Assembly: GCF_000337575.1 (NCBI RefSeq) | Contig: NZ_AOIM01000015.1 | Span: 54,794-94,933 of the forward strand | Source of the DNA: Natrialba hulunbeirensis JCM 10989 | GTDB taxonomy: Archaea > Halobacteriota > Halobacteria > Halobacteriales > Natrialbaceae | DNA length: 40,140 nucleotides | Direction: 5' to 3' | In this document: positions 24,163-33,486 of the stretch, in pieces | Layout: every line of letters starts with the position of its first letter | Numbering within the stretch: position 1 is the stretch's first letter | The notes under the pieces: generated by a model | The model's input: only the letters and a program-made list of their open reading frames with translations | Told to the model about the DNA's origin: nothing | Databases searched by the model: none | Translations under genes and position numbers: made by a program

Positions 24163-24654
24163 ATGAGTACCTCACGCGAGGAGTTCCTGGCCGGCGACCG
24201 GCCCGACGACGTCGCGTTGTTTCTCGCAGAATCGTACGTTTCAGACGAGCGTCTCGAGTCCTTCGGCGAGTCAGTCGAGGGTGGCGTCCTGATCATCGTC
24301 GACGGCGAACGTGGTCGAAACGCCTTCGAGGCGGCGACCGGCAGCCAGGCGATGGAGTTCGCTCAGTCCGCGATGGGACTCGAAGGACTCATCGACAGCG
24401 ACCTCGCCGGTGGCCGATGTCCGGAACGCCCTGCCAGTGAAACACCCAGTGACGACGATGGCGAGGCAGACGGCCAGACTCACACCCAGAACCAGACCGA
24501 CCACACGATTCAGTACGTCTTCGCCTTCGCCGAGGAGCAGAACGAAGACGTCGGCGGCATCTACGCCGAGGGCGATGTCGTCCACGCGTACGCGCAGTGT
24601 TCATGTGGAACCGCCTTCTCCGACCGCTGGAACGTCCAGCCGATCGACTCCTAA
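24163..24654 (+). CDS. Haloarchaeal protein of unknown function
   Basis: A 163-residue acidic soluble protein (MSTSREEFLAGDRPDDVALF start). The first half is helical with a VEGGVLIIVDGERGRNAFE strand-turn; the middle is an Asp/Thr/Gln-rich linker (about 92-115); the end (FAFAEEQNEDVGGIYAEGDVVHAYAQCSCGTAFSDRW) has a CSC pair. It resembles a small family found only in haloarchaea, with no established function. Start ATG 24163. Confidence 0.7.
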   Translation: MSTSREEFLAGDRPDDVALFLAESYVSDERLESFGESVEGGVLIIVDGERGRNAFEAATGSQAMEFAQSAMGLEGLIDSDLAGGRCPERPASETPSDDDGEADGQTHTQNQTDHTIQYVFAFAEEQNEDVGGIYAEGDVVHAYAQCSCGTAFSDRWNVQPIDS

Positions 24655-24705
24655 CTGGGCATCTGCGCGCAGAAACGTCTTTGAACTGTCTGCCATGCAT
24701 CCGCT

Positions 24706-25131
24706 ATGCCACCCAACTCCGACGACGGAAAGCATCCGCCCGACGCAGCGCTTGACCTCTCGGACGCAGAACGCGACGCCCTGCACGATCTCCAACTCGG
24801 GATCGAACACGTTCACCGAGCCTACGGCACGCTACTCGAGTTCCATCATCAACTGGGCCATGCAATGGATCGCATAAGCGACGCCGAAGACGAACTGCGC
24901 GAGGCCGGCCACGAGGAGTGGGCGGATACGATTCGCGACCAGCATCTCCCGGCGGGGGCGATCAGCGATCAGTGGACCTACGAACTCGTCGAGGAGTTCT
25001 CTGCGGAGTTCATCACGGAGATCGACGACTTCGAGACGGCGGTACGAGACGATCTGGCTGACGGTGTCGGCCACGTTCGCGAGCGGCGCCAACAGCGCCG
25101 GATTCGTGAGCGGGCGGCTGACGATTCTTGA
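24706..25131 (+). CDS. Helical haloarchaeal protein of unknown function
   Basis: A 141-residue, strongly helical acidic protein. Heptad-like spacing in LHDLQLGIEHVHRAYGTLLEFHHQLGHAMDRISDAEDELREAG suggests coiled-coil or four-helix-bundle packing, and several His and Glu residues (GIEHVHRAY, EFHHQLGHAMD) could in principle bind a metal. It ends in a basic tail (RERRQQRRIRERAADDS). It follows the 24163 gene by 51 bp in the same direction. No family assignment. Confidence 0.65.
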   Translation: MPPNSDDGKHPPDAALDLSDAERDALHDLQLGIEHVHRAYGTLLEFHHQLGHAMDRISDAEDELREAGHEEWADTIRDQHLPAGAISDQWTYELVEEFSAEFITEIDDFETAVRDDLADGVGHVRERRQQRRIRERAADDS

Positions 25132-25252
25132 CTCTGGATTCCTGACCTGCCCCTCCCCGTCCTCTTCACTTCACGTTCACCCCGCGTTCGACCGCTCCCG
25201 ACAACTGCGAGGGTGAGGAAGAATTTTCGACACCCCGGTCGTATCATCGGCT

Positions 25253-26383
25253 ATGACCGAACGGTACGACGTCATTGTCCTCGGCGTCGGCGGCATGGGA
25301 AGTGCAGCCGTCTCTCACCTCGCCGACCGCGGCGTCGACGTCCTCGGCCTCGAGCGCTACGACATCCCGCACGGCTACGGCTCCTCCCACGGCATCACGC
25401 GCATCTTCCGACTCGCGTACTACGAACACCCTGCCTACGTCCCGCTCCTCCAGCGCGCCGACGAGCTCTGGACGGCACTCGAGTCCACCCACAGCCAGCA
25501 GCTACTGCACCGCACCGGGTCGATCGACGCCGGCCCGCAGGACAGTTCACTCGTCGAAGGATCGAAACGCTCCTGTGCGGAACACGACCTCGACCACGAG
25601 GTGCTCTCGAGTAGCGAACTCACAGAGCGGTATCCAGGCTACCAGCTTCCAGCGGGGTACGAGGCACTCTACCAGCCCGAGGGTGGCTTTCTGGTTCCCG
25701 AGGAGTGTATCGTCGCACACGTCAATCGGGCACACCACAACGGGGCGACGGTTCGGGCCCGCGAACGGGTCGTCGAGTGGCAGCCGACGGACGATGACGG
25801 CGTGCGCGTCGAAACCGACTACGGCGTCTACGAGGCCGACAGGCTCGTCATCACCGCGGGTGCGTGGGCGGCGAAGTTCGTCGACGAACTGGAAGCCATT
25901 GCGGTCCCCGAACGACAGGTCCTCGCCTGGCTCCAGCCCGACAAGCCTGCCCGCTTCGAGCCCGACGCGTTCCCCGTCTGGAACCTGCAGGTCCCCGAGG
26001 GACGGTACTACGGCTTCCCAGTTCACGGCGTCCCAGGGTTCAAGTTCGGCCGGTACAACCACCGCGAGGAGACCGTCGACCCCGAGGCGTTCGAGCGCGA
26101 GCCGACACAGGCCGACGAACGCCTGCTGCGTGAGTTCGCCGACCAGTACTTCCCCGACGGTGCAGGCCCGACGATGCGCCTCGAGACCTGTCTGTTCACG
26201 AATACACCCGACGACCACTTCGTGATCGACACGCTGCCCGACTGTCCCCAGGTCTCCGTCGCCGCCGGCTTCTCGGGTCACGGCTTCAAGTTCGCCAGCG
26301 TGGTCGGCGAGATTATGGCCGACCTGGCACTCGAGGGCGAAACCGAACACGAGATCGAGATGTTCTCGCTGGACCGGTTCTGA
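25253..26383 (+). CDS. solA: FAD-dependent amine oxidase, SolA/monomeric sarcosine oxidase type
   Basis: A 376-residue flavoenzyme. The N-terminus has the FAD-binding Rossmann motif VIVLGVGGMGSAAVSHLA and Glu34 for the ADP-ribose, then the HGYGSSHGITRIFR segment typical of MSOX/SolA. Cys313 in ETCLFTNTPDDHF aligns with the cysteine that carries covalent FAD in monomeric sarcosine oxidase and N-methyltryptophan oxidase. The C-terminal GFSGHGFKFASVVGEIMADLAL completes the family. The reaction is oxidative demethylation or deamination of an N-methyl amino acid, releasing H2O2. The substrate cannot be fixed from sequence. It stands alone. Confidence 0.9.
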   Translation: MTERYDVIVLGVGGMGSAAVSHLADRGVDVLGLERYDIPHGYGSSHGITRIFRLAYYEHPAYVPLLQRADELWTALESTHSQQLLHRTGSIDAGPQDSSLVEGSKRSCAEHDLDHEVLSSSELTERYPGYQLPAGYEALYQPEGGFLVPEECIVAHVNRAHHNGATVRARERVVEWQPTDDDGVRVETDYGVYEADRLVITAGAWAAKFVDELEAIAVPERQVLAWLQPDKPARFEPDAFPVWNLQVPEGRYYGFPVHGVPGFKFGRYNHREETVDPEAFEREPTQADERLLREFADQYFPDGAGPTMRLETCLFTNTPDDHFVIDTLPDCPQVSVAAGFSGHGFKFASVVGEIMADLALEGETEHEIEMFSLDRF

Positions 26384-26422
26384 GTGGCGTGGCCTCGCTG
26401 GATCGGTTCTGAGTAGCGTGGC
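26365..26422. repeat. 29-bp tandem duplication spanning the solA stop codon
   Basis: Two copies of a 29-bp unit (26365-26393 and 26394-26422) differ at two positions. The first contains the solA stop codon (TGA). Since 29 is not a multiple of three, the second copy is outside the frame and leaves the protein intact. A recent slippage or local duplication is likely. Confidence 0.85.
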
Positions 26423-26477
26423 GGTACTCGAGTTGGTTCCAGTTTCCAACCTGCCGCAGCTCTCGATTTCGACGAGC

Positions 26478-28010
26478 CTACTGCGTCGTCGACGACGGGT
26501 TGGCGTCCTGAGCGGTCGGCTCGGTGTCCGTTTCAGCATCCGATTCTGATTCCGACGCCACCGTGTCACGTCCGTTCGTTTCACCGACCCACTCGAGTGT
26601 GTCTTCGTCCTCGCTGTCGTCGCTACCTTCGCACTCGCTTTCACTCTCGTCTTGCATCTGCGCTTGCTCTCGTTCCTGGTACGCCTGGTCCTGTTTCGGT
26701 TCCTGTTCCCGGTCCTGCGTCCGCCCCCGCCCTCGCTCTCCCTCACTGTCCACAGCCAGCACCCCAGTACTCGGCGGCTCGAATACGTACACCACATCCA
26801 CACCTCGAACCAGGTACCGCTCCGTTCGCTCGTCGAACACCAGTGGCGACTCGAGATCGATCGCCAGCTCAGCCAGCGCTGCCAGCGTCTCGACCGATGC
26901 CGTCGGCTCCGCGACCGCCGGTTCGGGTAGCACCACCCGCGTCGTCATCGGATCGAACTCCGCGCGCGCATCCAGGTACTCGAGTCGAGCCCGATCGGCG
27001 GGCGTCAGTTCTGGGAACCGACGCGAGGCAAGGGCGGTCCCCCCAAGACCTGCGAGTCCGAGCACGACCAGCAGCGGGCCGCCGAGAGCCTGGGACGGAC
27101 CCGGGTCAGCCGGCACGGTGGCAGTTTCGTGTTCGTCGTGGCGCTCGGTGTAGGCATCCCCCGCGGTGTCGGTCTCGAACTGGTAGGTCGATCCGTCGGC
27201 TGCCACGGAAATCGGGACCTGATAGTGGTCGACGACGACCTGGGAGGTGCCGTCGAACGTCCCCTCGATTTCGCGTTCGAACGCGAGGACGAGTTCGGCT
27301 TCACCGGGCGTTGCACCGACCTCGTCGCGGATGGACTCGAGTGTCGCGTGGGCGTCGGTGACGTTCAGGTCGAACGAGGCGGTGATATCATCGGTCGAAC
27401 TGACCTCCGATTCAGAGACGGTCGTGAGGTGCTCGCGTTCGGTCCAGTAGACGGTGCTATCACCAGTCGTACTGGTTTCGCCGCTATGTTGACTCTCGCC
27501 AGTGGTCTCCTGATAGACCAGATCGACGGTTACCGTCACAGTGACGTCTTCTGCGGTCGTTTCCGGCGCGAGGTCGTAGCCTGCGGTAACTGTCCCCGTC
27601 GCAGTCGGCGTTACGGCGGTGTAGTACAGGGGCTCGTCGGTGAGTTCCGCGCCTTCGTCGTGGACCGTCGTCGGTTCCGTGACGACTGCTGCGTGGCTGA
27701 CATCGCCGGTTGCCGTCCAATCGGTGACGACCTGCTGGTCGGTCTCGGTGCCGGGTGCGGCGTACGCGCCGTAGCTCAGCCAGATCCCCACGCCGAGCAA
27801 CGCGACGGCAAGGAGAGACAGCACAACCCGGTACTCCCAGAGCAGGGCTCGAAGTCGGAGTCTGCGATGAGCTTCGTCGCCAGGCTTGGCCGTGTTCTGT
27901 CTGTCGTTGTCACCGTCACCGTCGCCGTCCCCGTCACCCCGACGGACGCCATCACGGTCGTGTTCATCCCTCGATACTCCCCCAGACGTCGACTCATCCG
28001 ATGTGTGCAT
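26478..28010 (-). CDS. DUF5305 membrane protein
   Basis: A 510-residue protein. A short cytoplasmic N-terminus with a Gly-Asp repeat leads to a TM helix (about 61-83, VVLSLLAVALLGVGIWLSYG). The extracellular part (about 85-300, Thr/Val/Asp rich, e.g. VSHAAVVTEPTTVHDEGAEL) is the beta-rich DUF5305 domain, followed by a second TM (LLVVLGLAGLGGTALA) and a cytoplasmic domain with VVLPEPAVAEPTASVETLAALAELA and a charged, Gln/Glu-rich tail. The ATG at 28010 is two bases from the stop of the signal peptidase gene, so the two are one operon. DUF5305 genes often neighbour signal peptidases; a role in handling exported substrates is inferred. Confidence 0.8.
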   Translation of the reverse strand: MHTSDESTSGGVSRDEHDRDGVRRGDGDGDGDGDNDRQNTAKPGDEAHRRLRLRALLWEYRVVLSLLAVALLGVGIWLSYGAYAAPGTETDQQVVTDWTATGDVSHAAVVTEPTTVHDEGAELTDEPLYYTAVTPTATGTVTAGYDLAPETTAEDVTVTVTVDLVYQETTGESQHSGETSTTGDSTVYWTEREHLTTVSESEVSSTDDITASFDLNVTDAHATLESIRDEVGATPGEAELVLAFEREIEGTFDGTSQVVVDHYQVPISVAADGSTYQFETDTAGDAYTERHDEHETATVPADPGPSQALGGPLLVVLGLAGLGGTALASRRFPELTPADRARLEYLDARAEFDPMTTRVVLPEPAVAEPTASVETLAALAELAIDLESPLVFDERTERYLVRGVDVVYVFEPPSTGVLAVDSEGERGRGRTQDREQEPKQDQAYQEREQAQMQDESESECEGSDDSEDEDTLEWVGETNGRDTVASESESDAETDTEPTAQDANPSSTTQ

Positions 28011-28012
28011 TG

Positions 28013-29203
28013 TCAGTACAACCTCCGAACGAACGCGTGTATTCGCGACCGCCGCGACCGCTGTGATCTCCGTGATCGACGCAGTCGGCCGCGATTCGAA
28101 CCCTGTTGTGGCGTCTCCGATCCAAGCAGTAACCGACCGAGTCCGTAGATTCCGCCACCGAGGACGGCCAGAATCGCTCCGAGCGGAACCCACGGATGAA
28201 CGTCGTAGAGCACGTCGAGCACCGGTGCCGGTAGCAGGTGCAGATACCGGTACTCCGTCACGTACGCAGGATAGTACCCCGTCTCCTCGGGTGCCGTAAT
28301 CGTGACCGCAACCTCACTCGTCGATTGCGGGGCTACCGTTTCCCGACTCGCGTCGAGTGTCGCGTGTTCGCTCCCCGACTCCACGTACGAGACGACCGGT
28401 ACGTAGCCGGCGTTCGGAATCTGATAGGCCAGTTCATCCGACGTTCCGCGTTCGACGACGAGTGGCTGCTCCGAATCGAAATCCGCACTCACGACATCGT
28501 AGGTGTGCGTTCCGCCAGGAACGACCATCGCAGCCGCCGCACCAACGACGACTAGCACGGCAAACCCGGCACAGAGTTGGCGCTGCGTGAGGCCGGTACT
28601 CGAGTCCGAACCGGTGACCCGTGATTCGAACGTCTGTTGGCTGCGCTCGCGAACAGTCTCGACTGCGTAGAGCGTGACCGAGAGTGCAAGGATGAGGAGC
28701 GCGAGCCCTGAACTCCCGAGAAGTGACCGGACGCCGAGTGTCGTCGCGAGCCAGGTCTGGGCACGGTCAAGCGCCGACCCTGCAGCCATAATCGCAGTTC
28801 CAAGCGACGGAATCGTCACCGGCTCACCGCCGAGTTCCCACACAGAGGCGACGATCTGTCCGTCCTGAACGGGAGGTTCGCCATTGTCCTGGTCCGTGAA
28901 GGGGTTCGCGTCTCCCTGGGTCGTGTACCCGTGGTCGGCTTCCCCGACGATCCGGTGTGTCGTGAGTTCGCCGCCCTCGATCTCTTGTGCTTCGAAGACG
29001 ACAACATCGCCGGGTTCGGGGCTGCCGGTGAGTGCCGCAGGGACGGCGACGAAGCCGTCACCGGTGTCGATCGTTGGCTCCATACTGCCGGTTTCGACGA
29101 AGCCGAGCAGGACCGGTTGGCCGAGTAGTTGGCCGGCGACGAGCGCGATAAGAGCAACTGCGATGATCCCCTGTACCGCGAGTTCGACGGCCCCCTTGCT
29201 CAT
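28013..29203 (-). CDS. Signal peptidase I, archaeal/ER (SipW-like) type
   Basis: A 396-residue membrane protease of family S26B. The N-terminal TM (about 8-28) is followed by the catalytic ETGSMEPTI motif with Ser40, then THRIV with His83 in place of the bacterial Lys, and GDANPFTDQD with conserved aspartates (98, 104). This Ser-His pattern is that of archaeal, ER and SipW signal peptidases. The C-terminal half adds extra membrane helices (LLGSSGLALLILALSVTLYAV, LCAGFAVLVVVGAAAAMVV) and an extracellular beta domain, which is longer than housekeeping peptidases. Its neighbours are DUF5305 and DUF1102 genes, so it probably processes those exported proteins. Start ATG 29203. Confidence 0.9.
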   Translation of the reverse strand: MSKGAVELAVQGIIAVALIALVAGQLLGQPVLLGFVETGSMEPTIDTGDGFVAVPAALTGSPEPGDVVVFEAQEIEGGELTTHRIVGEADHGYTTQGDANPFTDQDNGEPPVQDGQIVASVWELGGEPVTIPSLGTAIMAAGSALDRAQTWLATTLGVRSLLGSSGLALLILALSVTLYAVETVRERSQQTFESRVTGSDSSTGLTQRQLCAGFAVLVVVGAAAAMVVPGGTHTYDVVSADFDSEQPLVVERGTSDELAYQIPNAGYVPVVSYVESGSEHATLDASRETVAPQSTSEVAVTITAPEETGYYPAYVTEYRYLHLLPAPVLDVLYDVHPWVPLGAILAVLGGGIYGLGRLLLGSETPQQGSNRGRLRRSRRSQRSRRSRIHAFVRRLY

Positions 29204-29229
29204 TGTCTGTACGCTACCGCCAACGTGGC

Positions 29230-29236
29230 TATATAT
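29230..29236 (-). promoter_or_regulatory. TATA element of the signal peptidase operon
   Basis: TATATAT at 29230-29236 (it reads ATATATA on the minus strand), about 30 nt before the ATG at 29203. It suggests that the peptidase-DUF5305 pair has its own promoter in the 133-bp gap behind the 564-residue gene. Confidence 0.5.
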
Positions 29237-29336
29237 TGAACTTTTGGCCTCGGGCGAATGTTCCGACTGATGGGAATTACTCTATGGGTCGCCACAGACG
29301 ACCCCCCTGACCCCGTTTCTGAGCCGATTCCCCGCC

Positions 29337-31031
29337 TCATGTGAGCCGGTACCGGAGTACGCCGATCGTGAGGACGATTGCAGCCACGGTGGCGGCGATC
29401 CCGCCCGGCCCAGTGCCGAAGACGGACGGAATCGAGTCGGTGACGATCGTTCCTGTCGTTCCGTCGTCGCCGCCACTACCGGATGCACCAGCACCCCTGT
29501 CTGCGGACTGGTCCCCTTCCCCGTCAGCACTGGGGCCACGGGGAGCATCACTGAGTGACTGTCCGGTCGCCTGGACAGTCCCTTCCGCAACGATGAACGA
29601 ACTCGAGGACGGCGTGTACGCGTATGAGAGCTCAACCGCCTCCGCCGACACCGACTCGTCGTCCCCCCCACCACTGCTGGTCACACTCGAGTCCAGTTCC
29701 GAACCAAGGTCGAACGACACGTCGGTCGACTCGTTCGGGTCTACTGTCAGTGTCCGCTCGGTGACGTGCTCGCCGCCGACGACGAGATCGAGCGCCACAG
29801 CTGCTTCTTCGTCCACTTCGTTTTCGATCGTCGTACTGACGACCGTCGTCTCATCCCCGCTCGCCGTCGGTTCCTCGACGGTGAGCGGCTCGACGCGCAA
29901 CAACGGCGCGTCGACACCGAGTGCGGTCACCACCGGCTCGCCACGGATGACACCAACGAGTTCCTCGTCGTGATCACCCTCCGTCTGTGCGCTATCGGCG
30001 AACTCGAGTTCGCGTTCCTGCCATGTCGTCCCGTCATACTGGTAGGCCGTCAGCGACGCAGTATCGAGTCCGGTCGTCTCGAGCCACGTCTGGTCGATTG
30101 CGACCGTCTGAACGGTCCCCAGCGGTTTCACGTCCTCCGTAGCCAGCCCACTGACGGTGTAGCTCCCGATCGGAGCCGAGCCGGTTTCCTCGTGAAGGTC
30201 ACCGACGGATCGCAACGGCGATTTGGGGCTATCGGTATCACCGGTGTCGGCATCCGACGTAAGAATCTCGAACGAAACTTCATCACCGCGTTCCGCCTCG
30301 TCCGTGAACGCAATCGCCATCGACTCGAGTACCGTCTCATCACCGATCGGAAGCGACTGCAGCGGAATCCGCTCGGGCTTGCAGGGCTGGACGTCCGTTA
30401 CGGAGACTGTCCGTTCACTCAGTGACGGCGAGTCAACGGCAACCGACGCTGGCTGACAGGTGCTGCCAGCCGGCGGAGCTGGTGTTGGTGTAGCCGAGCC
30501 ATCCGAGTCGTCCGCATCGTCAAGACCGACCGCGTTCACCTCAACGACTCCATCGAGCACATCGCCAGCAGCATACCCCGTCGCATCAAGCGTTACTCCA
30601 ACCGCAACGGACTCGTTCGGCTTGAGGACCACCCCTTCGTCTTCGCTTCCTATCGGTCCCGCAGCCGAATGGTACTCGAGTTCGGGACGATCGCTCTCGA
30701 GCCAGACCAGTGCCTGTTCGGTGCCGGTGTACGTAACCGTGAACACGTTCTGGATGTCGCTCACTGCGTCAGGTGGGACGCCAGTCCGGTCACCTGTTTC
30801 AGTGAGTTCGATCGCGAACGTCTCGTTTTCGACGACTGCGTAGACGCCGTTCGGCCCGTCGTGGGGCTCGAGGATGATATCGTCGATCACCGCATCCTGT
30901 TCGTGGGCAGAGTCCGCTCCAAAATCACTGACTGATTCGGTCGGTAGGGGTACGGCCCCGGTACCGACGGCAGAGGCTACGAACAGGACGGCGACGAGTA
31001 GGGTGAGGTGGACAGTTCGAGATTGGTTCAT
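29337..31031 (-). CDS. Large secreted, C-terminally anchored surface protein
   Basis: A 564-residue exported protein. It has a Sec-type signal (HLTLLVAVLFVASAVGTGA, cleavage near residue 25), a long beta-rich ectodomain (VYAVVENETFAIELTETGD, LVWLESDRPELEYHSAAG), two Cys residues (near 195 and 220, in GSTCQPAS and DVQPCKPER) that may form a disulphide, a Gly/Ser/Asp linker and a final TM helix (GIAATVAAIVLTIGVLRYRLT) with no PGF-CTERM or similar sorting motif. I do not recognise a named family. Lying between the 156-residue gene and the signal peptidase, it is a candidate anchor or minor component of the surface system. Confidence 0.72.
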   Translation of the reverse strand: MNQSRTVHLTLLVAVLFVASAVGTGAVPLPTESVSDFGADSAHEQDAVIDDIILEPHDGPNGVYAVVENETFAIELTETGDRTGVPPDAVSDIQNVFTVTYTGTEQALVWLESDRPELEYHSAAGPIGSEDEGVVLKPNESVAVGVTLDATGYAAGDVLDGVVEVNAVGLDDADDSDGSATPTPAPPAGSTCQPASVAVDSPSLSERTVSVTDVQPCKPERIPLQSLPIGDETVLESMAIAFTDEAERGDEVSFEILTSDADTGDTDSPKSPLRSVGDLHEETGSAPIGSYTVSGLATEDVKPLGTVQTVAIDQTWLETTGLDTASLTAYQYDGTTWQERELEFADSAQTEGDHDEELVGVIRGEPVVTALGVDAPLLRVEPLTVEEPTASGDETTVVSTTIENEVDEEAAVALDLVVGGEHVTERTLTVDPNESTDVSFDLGSELDSSVTSSGGGDDESVSAEAVELSYAYTPSSSSFIVAEGTVQATGQSLSDAPRGPSADGEGDQSADRGAGASGSGGDDGTTGTIVTDSIPSVFGTGPGGIAATVAAIVLTIGVLRYRLT

Positions 31032-31097
31032 GACTGGATTCGGTAGGTGGTCTGTGCGGTTGGGTTTCGCCTGGCAGATGCTGCTCGTGTGCTGTTG

Positions 31098-31568
31098 TTA
31101 GTGCTCAGTTTTGTTGCGGTGGTCGGGTCTGTCTGGTTCGTCAGATCCGCCAGATCCGTCAAATCCGTCAGGTCTGTCGGGTTCGCCAGGTTCGGCGGGT
31201 TCGTTCGGAGGGTCAGCAGTGCGAGTCGTCGGCCGTGCCCACAGTTTGACCTCCGAGACGAGGACGTGGTCCTGCTGATAGCCGTCGATGTCGTAATCGA
31301 CGGTAATGTAGGTAATTTCGCGGTCTTCGACGACATACGTGGTCTCCCTCGACTCCTCACGATAGCTAACGGCGTTCGTTTCAAAGTCACCCTCCGCTTT
31401 CGCGTCGACGAACGAGACGCGGTCGCCGATGTCGGGGATCACAATCGACGATGCATCGTAGATTGCGTCGACGAGTTCGTCGCTTTCGGATTCGTAAACG
31501 TAGAGGGAGATTTGATCGGTGTTCGGTCCTGCCGTTGGGTTGTGTACGTGTTCGTGTGTAGAGGTCAT
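31098..31568 (-). CDS. Acidic cytoplasmic protein of unknown function
   Basis: A 156-residue protein without signal peptide. The central ISLYVYESESDELVDAIYDA and SSIVIPDIGDRVSFVDAKAE region is a compact alpha/beta stretch seen in several haloarchaeal unknowns; the Tyr-rich YVVEDREITYITVDYDI follows. The C-terminal 45 residues are Asp/Gly/Pro/Glu repeats, encoded by short direct repeats (GGATCTGACGA-type, 31130-31210 on the minus strand). The ATG at 31568 is chosen over 31694 because the longer frame has no promoter support. Its stop is 66 bp upstream of the 564-residue gene. Confidence 0.65.
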   Translation of the reverse strand: MTSTHEHVHNPTAGPNTDQISLYVYESESDELVDAIYDASSIVIPDIGDRVSFVDAKAEGDFETNAVSYREESRETTYVVEDREITYITVDYDIDGYQQDHVLVSEVKLWARPTTRTADPPNEPAEPGEPDRPDGFDGSGGSDEPDRPDHRNKTEH

Positions 31569-32031
31569 TCTGAGATGTGTCGTGTGTTCGTCGTGGAAGG
31601 CAACGGGCCAGTTGGGGGACGTATCTCGCTGCGGTATGAGCAGAGGCTGCATCACCCCTAGTGCGCCGAAGCGTTCGTGGGAAATCCACAGCAAGGGCTG
31701 TTGTTCCTGTCCATATTGTAATACGACTATTGACTACGACACCGACTAAATCAATGCATAGACTGTCTGTTTGTACAACAGTATGGACACCATTTACCAA
31801 ATCAGGACACTACAATCGATCTTGAAATATTAGATTAGATGAGTCTCACGCACATTACAGCAGATCCAAAATAATTGGATATAGAAATAACACAGAATAA
31901 TGATATTAAATGTGGCGAGTAGTTTGATACAAGACACAAGAAGGTCGTCGATTCAACGAGATATCTTGGCTACCATGTAATCCAACTTCAATCAAAAAAG
32001 TCGAAATAAAAGTCAGTGTGCTCGAGTGTGA
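31569..32031. other. AT-rich non-coding region
   Basis: About 460 bp between the surface-protein genes and the DUF1102 genes. From 31770 to 32000 it is markedly AT-rich (AAAATAATTGGATATAGAAATAA, for example), well below the base composition of the neighbours. No ORF can be supported. It probably holds promoters and could carry regulator sites for the locus. Confidence 0.6.
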
Positions 32032-32667
32032 CTACTCGCTGGTGGCCGATCCGGTAATCTCGAGTATCTCGTCATATCGGTCGACATCTGCAACGCCAGA
32101 GGTATCAATTTCGAACCCTACCCGAAGTGCTTCACCGACACCGAGTGGTTCGTTGTCCTCTCGCTCTGAGAGGGTTTTCACCGTCTTCAGATCGGTTGGT
32201 GATCCGTCTGAATTGAGTGGTTCACCATCTGCATTGACAGGGAAGAGTCCAACCGACGGACCGTCTGTCTCTGGTTGCTCAGTCCTAACCTCGATTGAAT
32301 TAGTACCTTGATTCGTGATCTTTAGCAATCCTGCGACACCATCTGGGCCCTCACCAGCATCGTAGATGAAACGGTATGTCGAGTCCGAGCCAAGACCGAG
32401 GTCACCGTTCTGGTCTTGTTCATCATGCGAAGGGAATCTAAAACGGACCGTGTCTGGAGTTCCAGATTCACGACTTCGTTCCCCCTCGCTTAGGCCGTCA
32501 AGTCCATCTCCGAGTTGCTGGAGCCCAAGATATGCGTCGTTGTCTTTCTTGACCTCAACTGTCAAGTCCCTCTCCGCTCGTGTGAAGCTAAACGCTCCGC
32601 TTCCAAAGCTAAGGGCAGACAGGCCGGATGCACCGGCAAACAGGCCAAGGACCGTACGTCGTTTCAT
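32032..32667 (-). CDS. DUF1102 (TasA-like) secreted protein
   Basis: A 211-residue protein of the DUF1102 type. The leader MKRRTVLGLFAGASGLSA runs into SFGSGAFSFTRAERDLTVEVKKDNDAYLGL, the conserved opening of this family, with cleavage probably near GAFS. The rest is a beta-rich domain (RFRFPSHDEQDQNGDLGLG, LLKITNQGTNSIEVRTEQ, GEALRVGFEIDTSG). Its start lies only 16 bp after the stop of the next DUF1102 gene, so the pair is an operon. By family resemblance it is a candidate fibre or surface subunit. No sorting motif is present. Confidence 0.82.
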   Translation of the reverse strand: MKRRTVLGLFAGASGLSALSFGSGAFSFTRAERDLTVEVKKDNDAYLGLQQLGDGLDGLSEGERSRESGTPDTVRFRFPSHDEQDQNGDLGLGSDSTYRFIYDAGEGPDGVAGLLKITNQGTNSIEVRTEQPETDGPSVGLFPVNADGEPLNSDGSPTDLKTVKTLSEREDNEPLGVGEALRVGFEIDTSGVADVDRYDEILEITGSATSE

Positions 32668-32683
32668 AATCTTTCCCCTTTAT

Positions 32684-33208
32684 TTAGACTTCGTCAGCCA
32701 CGATGGAGAGGTGGTCGGGGAGATCGTCCTCGACGTTGTCGATCAGGTCGAAGATAACGTGGATAGAGATTGAATCTCCCTCCCCAAGCTCTGGATTGAC
32801 ATCGTTGACTTCATTGTCTTCCCAACCACCATCTTCCGAGTAGTACCAGGTTGCAGCGTCCGAACTGTATCCGATCTCACCGGATTCGTCATGGAACGAA
32901 ATTCTGACGGTATCCGTCCCCTGGTTTTGGATTTTGAAAACGTCCGTGAAGCGCGTTGACGAATTTTCGTTGAGACCATCACCATCGGCATCATCAGCAT
33001 CGTTCCAGTCCAGTTCCAGTTGGCCGCCACTGGTACCTGATGCGTACGCACTCGTTTCTTCGAGGCTGAGGTATGCCGCCTCATCACCTGCAACCTCAAC
33101 CGAGATATCACGTTCCGCACGAGCGAAGCTGAACGCACCCGTGCCCATCGCCGCCGCTGCTCCTGATGCCAGTGCTCCCATTCCGATTACGAACTTACGT
33201 CGTTGCAT
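32684..33208 (-). CDS. DUF1102 (TasA-like) secreted protein
   Basis: A 174-residue DUF1102 protein. The leader MQRRKFVIGMGALASGAAAAMG leads to GTGAFSFARAERDISVEVAGDEAAYLSL. The mature domain is a short beta fold with an Asp-rich loop (DWNDADDADGDGLNENSS) that looks like a Ca2+-binding stretch. The ATG at 33208 is preferred to a frame from 33274, which adds unlikely residues; a GGAG sits 10-13 bases before it. It is the first gene of a two-gene unit with the 32667 gene. Confidence 0.82.
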   Translation of the reverse strand: MQRRKFVIGMGALASGAAAAMGTGAFSFARAERDISVEVAGDEAAYLSLEETSAYASGTSGGQLELDWNDADDADGDGLNENSSTRFTDVFKIQNQGTDTVRISFHDESGEIGYSSDAATWYYSEDGGWEDNEVNDVNPELGEGDSISIHVIFDLIDNVEDDLPDHLSIVADEV

Positions 33209-33486
33209 TGTTGGATTCTCCGTGTGTTGTCGCCTGCACGTCGTCACCAGTGGACACGGCGTCCACCCCGACACCAGTCGTCACCGCCGCAATCCCCATC
33301 GAGGGATCACAGATCACGCATCTCGAGCACCGGGTATTGTAATATATTCGTGGACCGAATTCTGGGAAAAATTGAGTCCGGTCAACGGTGCCGAGAGAAC
33401 AGACCCGGAGCAGTATCAGACGAGTTGAAGCAACACCGACACAGTAAACAGCGTATAGACCCGCGTCAACCGGTCACATCTCGCCG

